Positions 58,131-64,000 of a DNA stretch of 64,000 bases are shown here, piece after piece. The notes under the pieces are model-generated. The model made no database searches. It was not told the DNA's origin and saw nothing but the letters and a program-made list of their open reading frames with translations. The position numbers and the translations under genes are program-made. Numbering within the stretch: position 1 is the stretch's first letter; each line of letters opens with the position of its first letter. The DNA comes from Vibrio penaeicida (GTDB lineage: Bacteria; Pseudomonadota; Gammaproteobacteria; Enterobacterales; Vibrionaceae). The stretch covers positions 1 to 64,000 of the forward strand of contig NZ_JAUYVM010000007.1 in assembly GCF_030689305.1 (NCBI RefSeq). The letters run 5' to 3'.

Positions 58131-58850
58131 ATGCAAGAGAACTACAAAATACTAGTGGTAGATGATGATGCTCGATTACGTTCTTTGTTAGAGCGCTATT
58201 TATCTGAGCAAGGTTTTCAGGTGCGTAGTGTCGCCAACAGTGAACAGATGGATCGTCTGCTAACACGCGAAAACTTCCACCTGATGGTATTGGACTTGAT
58301 GTTACCTGGTGAAGATGGCTTGTCCATTTGTCGCCGTTTGCGTAATGCCAACAACATGCTGCCTATCTTAATGCTGACAGCAAAAGGCGATGAGATAGAC
58401 CGTATTGTTGGTTTGGAAGTCGGTGCCGACGATTACCTACCTAAGCCATTTAACCCGCGTGAGCTGCTTGCTCGTATCCGAGCTGTTTTACGTCGTCAGA
58501 CGATTGAAGCACCGGGCGCCCCAAGTGCTGAAGATAAGGTTATCGAGTTCGGTGAATTCATACTGAACCTTGGAACACGTGAAATGTTCCGCGGTGAAGA
58601 ACCTATGCCACTGACATCCGGTGAGTTTGCGGTTCTGAAGGCACTCGTGACCAATGCGCGTGAGCCAATGTCGCGTGACAAACTCATGAATATGGCGCGT
58701 GGTCGTGAATACTCGGCAATGGAACGTTCTATTGACGTTCAAATTTCCCGTTTACGCCGTATGCTGGAAGAAGATCCTAGCCGCCCACGTTATATTCAAA
58801 CGGTTTGGGGATTAGGTTATGTCTTTGTCCCAGACGGCAAAGAAATGTAA
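58131..58850 (+). CDS. ompR: response regulator OmpR
   Basis: 239 residues from the ATG of MQENYKILVVDDD; 22 upstream in-frame codons are unlikely. Receiver domain with D11-D12 and phosphorylation site D55 (VLDLMLPG), then an OmpR/PhoB winged helix. Regulates outer membrane porins in response to osmolarity, with EnvZ. A strong terminator-like hairpin follows it. Confidence 0.97.
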   Translation: MQENYKILVVDDDARLRSLLERYLSEQGFQVRSVANSEQMDRLLTRENFHLMVLDLMLPGEDGLSICRRLRNANNMLPILMLTAKGDEIDRIVGLEVGADDYLPKPFNPRELLARIRAVLRRQTIEAPGAPSAEDKVIEFGEFILNLGTREMFRGEEPMPLTSGEFAVLKALVTNAREPMSRDKLMNMARGREYSAMERSIDVQISRLRRMLEEDPSRPRYIQTVWGLGYVFVPDGKEM

Positions 58851-58869
58851 CGCTCAAAACTGACATGAG

Positions 58870-58908
58870 TAGGGAGTAAAGATAATCACTTTACTCCCTA
58901 TCTTTTTT
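58870..58908 (+). terminator. terminator-like hairpin between ompR and envZ
   Basis: A 12-bp perfect stem TAGGGAGTAAAG (58870-58881) / CTTTACTCCCTA (58889-58900) with a 7-base loop, then TCTTTTTT. It lies within the 99-base ompR-envZ gap. Confidence 0.88.
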
Positions 58909-58949
58909 AACCGATAACACTGCTCACCTACTTCCGAAAGGAGCCCTCG

Positions 58950-60263
58950 ATGCGATTACGCAGCTCCCGTACTCAAAGCATAGTTCTATTCCTTACCTTA
59001 CTTATTGCCAGTCAGGTTTTTTCCTACTTTGCTGTTTTCAATTACGCGCTCTTACCTAGCTTGCAGCAGTTCAACCGTATTCTTGCCTACGAAATGAACC
59101 TTATGTTGGATGAAAGTGTCGAGCTAGAATCCGGCGTGGTGCTCGAAGCGCCTCAGCGTCGTAAACTGCTGGAGCAGCTTGGGGTAACCATGCATACGCT
59201 TGATGAAGCCATCGTCGAGGAGTATGACAAAGCCACAGAAATCGATTTGATGAGTGAAGAAATGAGCGCCGCCCTCGATAGAGAAACGCACGTTCGCCTT
59301 ATCTTGTCGGAAGAAAGCTACGTGTTATGGGTGAAAATCGAGTCTTTATCTGGGTATCTGATTCGGATTCCATTGTCGGAACTGCAAGAAGAAGACTTCG
59401 CGCCCTTTTTCCGCAACAGCCTGATTGGGGCATTGTTGATTATCGCGGGTGGTTGGTTGTTTATCCGTTTGCAAAACCGCCCACTAATGGCATTAGAAAA
59501 AGCGGCCGCAAATGTTGGGCGAGGTGAAATTCCACCGCCGCTGCCAGAGCGTGGCGCAACCGAAATTAAAGCGGTGACAAAAGCGTTCAACCAAATGTCT
59601 CGTGGTATTCAAGAGCTAGAAGGGGACAGAGCACTTCTCATGGCTGGGATCAGTCACGATTTACGTACTCCTCTTACTCGAATTCGACTGGCGACGGAAA
59701 TGATGTCTCCTGAAGATGCGTATTTAGCGGAAGGGATCATCAGTGATACTGAAGAGTGCAATGAAATCATCAGCCAGTTTATGGATTATTTGAAACCCGT
59801 AAATACCGATTCATTCGCCCCTGTGCATCTTAACGACATTGCAAAAGACGTGGCCGGTTCGGAAGGAGGCTACGAAATTCCTATCGAAACGGACTTACAA
59901 GAACCCAATAAACCTGTGTTAGGTAGTCCAATCGCGATCAAACGTGCCGTCAGCAACTTGGTGGTGAATGCTGTTCGTTATGGCAATGGTTGGGTCAAGG
60001 TGAGTTCGGGTATGACGGCCGACAACAAGCTGACGTGGGTATGCGTAGAAGACAACGGACCCGGAATTGAAAAAGACCAGGTAGCGAAGCTGTTTGAACC
60101 CTTTACTCGGGGCGATACGGCGCGCGGCAGCGAAGGGACAGGACTGGGATTGGCGATCGTTAAACGTATCATGAGCCAGCATCTCGGCTCCGTAGTGGTG
60201 AACAACCGCAGCGAAGGGGGGCTGAAAGTTCAAATAAGCTTCCCTGTAGCGAAAAAGCAGTAA
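58950..60263 (+). CDS. envZ: osmosensor histidine kinase EnvZ
   Basis: 437 residues. TM1 about 11-30, periplasmic domain about 31-155, TM2 about 156-173, HAMP about 174-226, phosphorylated H236 in [12 protein letters not shown], and the ATPase domain with N ([10 protein letters not shown]), G1 (EDNGPGIE) and G2 (GTGLGLAI) boxes. Phosphorylates and dephosphorylates OmpR. GGAG precedes the ATG. It is not overlapped with ompR as in E. coli. Confidence 0.97.
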   Translation: MRLRSSRTQSIVLFLTLLIASQVFSYFAVFNYALLPSLQQFNRILAYEMNLMLDESVELESGVVLEAPQRRKLLEQLGVTMHTLDEAIVEEYDKATEIDLMSEEMSAALDRETHVRLILSEESYVLWVKIESLSGYLIRIPLSELQEEDFAPFFRNSLIGALLIIAGGWLFIRLQNRPLMALEKAAANVGRGEIPPPLPERGATEIKAVTKAFNQMSRGIQELEGDRALLMAGISHDLRTPLTRIRLATEMMSPEDAYLAEGIISDTEECNEIISQFMDYLKPVNTDSFAPVHLNDIAKDVAGSEGGYEIPIETDLQEPNKPVLGSPIAIKRAVSNLVVNAVRYGNGWVKVSSGMTADNKLTWVCVEDNGPGIEKDQVAKLFEPFTRGDTARGSEGTGLGLAIVKRIMSQHLGSVVVNNRSEGGLKVQISFPVAKKQ

Positions 60264-60315
60264 GTACGATACGAGCTGTTATTCCCCAAAAGACCATTAT
60301 CCAAACGTACTTTAG

Positions 60316-60336
60316 CCCCGCGATTGCGGGGTTTTT
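60316..60336 (+). terminator. envZ terminator
   Basis: Stem CCCCGC (60316-60321) / GCGGGG (60326-60331) with a GATT loop and five T. Confidence 0.9.
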
Positions 60337-60444
60337 CGTTTATGCTTCTGATTCCTTGCCTTGCTCTTGAAGATCTTTCAAATGGGCGTCAAACTAACTC
60401 TCTGAATCCACATTCACTTTTCTAGAATCAAGAGAGACCTTCTT

Positions 60445-62535
60445 ATGTCGCAACTCCTGTCTGCCATTCCACTTACAGAGCTATCTGGTGTCGGCGCAAA
60501 AGTGGCAGAAAAGTTAGCCAAAGTCGGGCTGAACACCGTTCAGGATCTCTTGTTTCATCTGCCTTACCGTTATGAAGACCGCACCCGCGTTTATCCCATG
60601 GCGAAGGTTCACCCGGGGTTATGGGCGGCGGTGCAAGGAAAAGTGATGGGCGTAGACACCATTTTTGGACGACGCAAAATGCTGACGGTAAAGATCAGCG
60701 ACGGCAATGGTACGGTTACCTTAAGGTTTTTTAACTTTACCGCGGGTATGAAGAATAATTTCTCCAACGGAAAATTGGTTCACGCCTATGGAGAGATAAA
60801 GCGTGGCGGTCATGGGTTGGAGATCATCCATCCCGATTACACTTTTTATGCTCCAGACCAAAAAGCGGAAACCGAGCCGACATTAACTCCAGTTTACCCA
60901 ACGACGGAAGGGCTCAGGCAAATCACCCTGCGTAACTTGACCGATCAAGCGTTAGAACTGTTAGATAAAGCGTCGGTAACTGAATTGTTGCCAAGTGGTC
61001 TCTATAACAATCAGATGACCATGGGGCAAGCACTGCACATTATCCATCGACCTTCTCCTTCAATTGATTTAGAAGCGTTTGATGCTGGCGAGCACCCAGC
61101 ACAAAGACGATTGATTTTAGAAGAATTACTGGCACAGAATCTATCCATGCTTGCCGTGCGCAGTAAAACGCAAATAGACGCAGCACTGCCATTACCCGCC
61201 GTGCACCAACTGAAACAGCAATTGCTGGATTTGTTGCCATTCACCCCAACCGGCGCGCAGCAAAGGGTAGTGAAAGAGATTGAGCAAGACTTGGAAAAGC
61301 CACACCCAATGATGCGATTGGTACAAGGCGATGTAGGATCAGGAAAAACGCTGGTGGCAGCCTTGGCGGCAGTACGAGCGCTGGAACACGGTCATCAGGT
61401 GGCATTAATGGCGCCTACTGAGTTGTTGGCAGAGCAGCATGCAATCAACTTTACCGAGTGGTTCGAGAAAATCGAATTCAATGGTAAGCCCATCAAAGTC
61501 GGCTGGTTGGCGGGCAAGTTGAAAGGCAAAGCCAAGGAAAAGGAATTAGCGGATATTGCCAGTGGCGATGCGCAAATGGTGGTCGGAACCCATGCACTGT
61601 TTCAAGATCACGTAGAATTTAAAGATCTCTCTTTGGTTATCATTGATGAACAGCACCGTTTTGGTGTTCATCAAAGGTTAGAGCTACGCGAAAAGGGAAC
61701 CAAGCAAGGGTATTACCCGCATCAATTGATCATGACTGCTACCCCCATTCCCCGTACACTCGCAATGACGGCATATGCCGATTTAGAAACCTCGGTGATT
61801 GATGAGCTGCCGCCAGGAAGAACGCCGATTCAAACGGTCGCGATTCCGGATACACGTCGAAAGGACATTGTCGACAGAGTTCGAAATGCGTGCCTAGAAG
61901 GGAAACAAGCCTATTGGGTGTGTACTCTGATAGATGAATCAGAAGTGCTAGAAGCCCAAGCTGCCGCTGATACGGAAGAGGAGCTTAAACTTCAACTACC
62001 CGAGTTGAACATTGGTTTGGTACACGGGCGCATGAAGCCTGCTGAAAAACAGCAAATCATGGCTCAGTTTAAGAACAACGAACTGCATTTGCTGGTGGCG
62101 ACCACGGTCATTGAAGTGGGGGTGGATGTTCCTAACTCCAGCTTGATGATCATAGAAAACCCAGAGCGATTGGGTTTGGCTCAGCTTCACCAACTTCGCG
62201 GTCGAGTAGGGCGAGGGTCGGTCGCAAGCCATTGTGTCCTACTTTACCATTCTCCTCTTTCTAAAACAGCCCAGAAGCGTTTAGGTGTATTACGTGAAAG
62301 TAATGATGGGTTTGTGATTGCACAGAAAGATTTAGAAATTAGAGGACCAGGTGAACTGCTTGGCACCAAACAAACCGGTTTAGCGGATTTTAAAATTGCT
62401 GATTTGGTGAGAGATCAAAAGCTGATTCCTGAGGTTCAACGTATTGCAAGGCATCTGCATGAGCAATATCCAAACAACGCTCAAGCAATAATCGACCGCT
62501 GGCTGGGCGATAGAGAGTTATATTCAAACGCCTAG
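60445..62535 (+). CDS. recG: ATP-dependent DNA helicase RecG
   Basis: 696 residues. N-terminal wedge/OB domain (about 1-230), helicase motifs I GDVGSGKT, II DEQH, III TATPIPRT and VI QLRGRVGRG. Remodels stalled replication forks and Holliday junctions. The GT1-like gene follows after a 350-base AT-rich gap. Confidence 0.97.
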   Translation: MSQLLSAIPLTELSGVGAKVAEKLAKVGLNTVQDLLFHLPYRYEDRTRVYPMAKVHPGLWAAVQGKVMGVDTIFGRRKMLTVKISDGNGTVTLRFFNFTAGMKNNFSNGKLVHAYGEIKRGGHGLEIIHPDYTFYAPDQKAETEPTLTPVYPTTEGLRQITLRNLTDQALELLDKASVTELLPSGLYNNQMTMGQALHIIHRPSPSIDLEAFDAGEHPAQRRLILEELLAQNLSMLAVRSKTQIDAALPLPAVHQLKQQLLDLLPFTPTGAQQRVVKEIEQDLEKPHPMMRLVQGDVGSGKTLVAALAAVRALEHGHQVALMAPTELLAEQHAINFTEWFEKIEFNGKPIKVGWLAGKLKGKAKEKELADIASGDAQMVVGTHALFQDHVEFKDLSLVIIDEQHRFGVHQRLELREKGTKQGYYPHQLIMTATPIPRTLAMTAYADLETSVIDELPPGRTPIQTVAIPDTRRKDIVDRVRNACLEGKQAYWVCTLIDESEVLEAQAAADTEEELKLQLPELNIGLVHGRMKPAEKQQIMAQFKNNELHLLVATTVIEVGVDVPNSSLMIIENPERLGLAQLHQLRGRVGRGSVASHCVLLYHSPLSKTAQKRLGVLRESNDGFVIAQKDLEIRGPGELLGTKQTGLADFKIADLVRDQKLIPEVQRIARHLHEQYPNNAQAIIDRWLGDRELYSNA

Positions 62536-62885
62536 ATTAAAAATCATCAAAAGAAGGTGTTTTATTGTTTTATTTGTTAATAAAAAAGTGCAATAAAATA
62601 ACCTAAGTCAATTAAACTATAATTACATTAATATTTATTTTTAAATGTTGATCTCAATCTCTGTTATTTATTTAATTACCTTTTTATTCAATATAAGTCA
62701 GTAGATAAATCTCAAATTAGATAAATATATTTCCGCGCGATTTATAATTGTTAACTGAGTCTAAAATTTATCCAATCTTAATGTAACTAAAATTCTATTG
62801 ATGATATTTTTCGCAGTAAAAAATAAATCAAATTAATACTTAGGTATTGGTTTTAATAATATTTAATACTGGCTGGTATCATCAT
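62536..62885. other. AT-rich 350-base gap before the last gene
   Basis: Long runs of A and T with no open frame, RNA gene or terminator with a GC stem. The composition is markedly different from recG and typical of promoters silenced by H-NS in acquired DNA. It should contain the promoter of the glycosyltransferase gene. Confidence 0.6.
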
Positions 62886-64000
62886 ATGGCGAATATATTA
62901 ATATCGACTCATTGGGTAGGTGGGGATGTCATTCCTTTTATCCGGTTAGCTGAATATTTGAAAAAACAGGGACACTCAGTCCGTATTTTTAGCCATTATG
63001 GATACCAACAATGGGCAGAAGATGCAGGGGTGAATTTTACATCTTGGGAAGATGAGGATTCGTATCATGAGCTCCAAGAATGCATGCCTAATTTCCTCCA
63101 GCCTTTTTCTCAACCAGACCAGTTCCAGCATTTCAGGCAGCAATACCTCAGCCCAGAAAAGCGATTAAAAGAATTTAATATCCTCGCCCAATACGCAAAC
63201 GAACCCGAGACTATACTCATTGGACGTTGCCGATCCAGCATCGCTGCCATGCACCTTTCCGAAGTGCGCCAATTGCCCTTTATTAGCGTTTATCTCGCGC
63301 CTAGCAACTTGAGCTATATGGCGCTGATCAATCAGGCATTTAAAGCAACACTAGACAAAGAAGTGAATGATTTTAGAGCACTTCTACAGCTTGAAGGGCA
63401 AACAACATGGCAGGATTACCAATTTTCTAGCGTACACAGTTTTGGTTTTTGGCCTAGTTGGTTCTCGAACGACGCTTTTGATTCCAAATTAGATATATCC
63501 CATGTGGGCTTTCCTTTAACTACTGAGAAATCGAAGGGCATAGAGAAACCTCGTGACCTTTTGCCTGAAGCGGTCGAGCGATTTTTTCACGTGAACCCTA
63601 AACCTGTACTGATCACTGGTGGTACTAGTCAGCTCGTTTCAAAAGATTTATACCACTCCGCCATCGACGCTTGTGCGCAAGCCAATCGACCTGCCATTGT
63701 CGTGACGGAACATGACCATATGCTGCCTAGCGAGTTACCTAAGCAATGTATTCGAGCAAGAAAGCTGCCATTTGAGCGTGTTTTTTCACGTTGTTCGCTA
63801 GTGATACATCACGGTGGAATTGGTTCTAGTGCGCAATGTGTGAGAGCTGGCGTGCCACAACTGGTAATGGCTCATATGACGGACGGTCCTGATAATGCAA
63901 GGAGGTTAGAAGCCCAGCAAGTCGCCCGTTTTTTGCCCCAAGCTGAATGGACGACGGTCCATCTTATGAAAGCAATGGAGGAGTTAGGCTCAAAAAGCGT
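62886..64000 (+). CDS. GT1-like glycosyltransferase, 3' end beyond the window
   Basis: At least 371 codons, open at the window edge. The ATG starts MANILISTHWVGGDVIPF, a GT-B N-terminal strand-loop. Near residues 295-330 the segment HHGGIGSSAQC and AHMTDGPDNARR matches the donor-binding motif of UDP-glucuronosyl/macrolide-type glycosyltransferases (HHGGxG...Q..DxxxNA). The donor and acceptor cannot be told. It follows an AT-rich gap and may open an accessory cluster to the right. Confidence 0.85.
   Translation, partial: MANILISTHWVGGDVIPFIRLAEYLKKQGHSVRIFSHYGYQQWAEDAGVNFTSWEDEDSYHELQECMPNFLQPFSQPDQFQHFRQQYLSPEKRLKEFNILAQYANEPETILIGRCRSSIAAMHLSEVRQLPFISVYLAPSNLSYMALINQAFKATLDKEVNDFRALLQLEGQTTWQDYQFSSVHSFGFWPSWFSNDAFDSKLDISHVGFPLTTEKSKGIEKPRDLLPEAVERFFHVNPKPVLITGGTSQLVSKDLYHSAIDACAQANRPAIVVTEHDHMLPSELPKQCIRARKLPFERVFSRCSLVIHHGGIGSSAQCVRAGVPQLVMAHMTDGPDNARRLEAQQVARFLPQAEWTTVHLMKAMEELGSKS

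Overview
The window is a 64 kb stretch of a Vibrio chromosome, almost certainly chromosome 1. The evidence is the gene order hemCDXY / cyaA / cyaY / lptM-lysA-dapF-DUF484-xerC-yigB, rsmD / ftsYEX-rpoH, glpEG, ubiCA, kdkA, tex-greB, ompR-envZ and recG, together with vibrio-type accessory genes (FIST-GGDEF-EAL and EAL-HDOD proteins, the ArsJ operon). Species cannot be fixed from the sequence alone; a Harveyi-clade vibrio is a reasonable guess.

Layout. 1-470: the 3' end of tRNA-Asp(GTC) followed by decaying ~111-bp repeats, each carrying a terminator and the last bases of a tRNA. 663-4725 (minus): haem operon hemCDXY, divergent from cyaA (TTG start) with CRP-like sites between them. 7676-12667: cyaY on the minus strand, then the plus-strand lptM-lysA-dapF-DUF484-xerC-yigB operon. 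12885-15413: FIST-GGDEF-EAL c-di-GMP protein. 15410-19002 (minus): three-domain lipoprotein, DTW-domain tRNA modifier and aldehyde dehydrogenase. 19047-22190: EVE protein, yigL, pldB, rhtB. 22293-23552: EAL-HDOD protein. 23681-26930: arsR, ArsJ-associated GAPDH, tyrosine phosphatase-like protein and arsJ, an arsenate detoxification operon working through 1-arseno-3-phosphoglycerate.

27005-33479 is an accessory cassette: a LacI-type regulator divergent from a Fbp/Afu-type ABC importer (binding protein, fused double permease, ATPase) that ends in an inositol-monophosphatase-family gene. The best functional guess is uptake of a phosphorylated sugar followed by cytosolic dephosphorylation. Then come dps, a LysR regulator divergent from an SDR gene, an acyltransferase-3 protein, yhhM (DUF2500), a small unknown membrane protein, and an unannotated 27-codon hydrophobic peptide gene with its own promoter, RBS and terminator. 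A 770-bp AT-rich gap with a Fur-like box follows, then YhhN-like, YecH-like and YhgN-like genes, yhhL and rsmD.

41561-45467 is the ftsY-ftsE-ftsX-rpoH division/heat-shock block. The gap between rpoH and glpE carries several DnaA-box-like 9-mers. After glpEG, a FliL-like secreted protein, ubiCA and kdkA comes a protein fusing a glycosyltransferase to a NodB deacetylase. tex and greB lie on the minus strand, then fdhD with a YdeP-like molybdoenzyme, ompR and envZ (separated by a strong intercistronic terminator-like hairpin) and recG. The window closes with an AT-rich gap and the first 371 codons of a GT1-like glycosyltransferase that runs off the end.

Most of the window is conserved core genome. 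The parts most worth follow-up are the tRNA/terminator repeats, the micropeptide, the DnaA-box cluster, the LacI-ABC-phosphatase cassette, the glycosyltransferase-deacetylase fusion and the hairpin between ompR and envZ.
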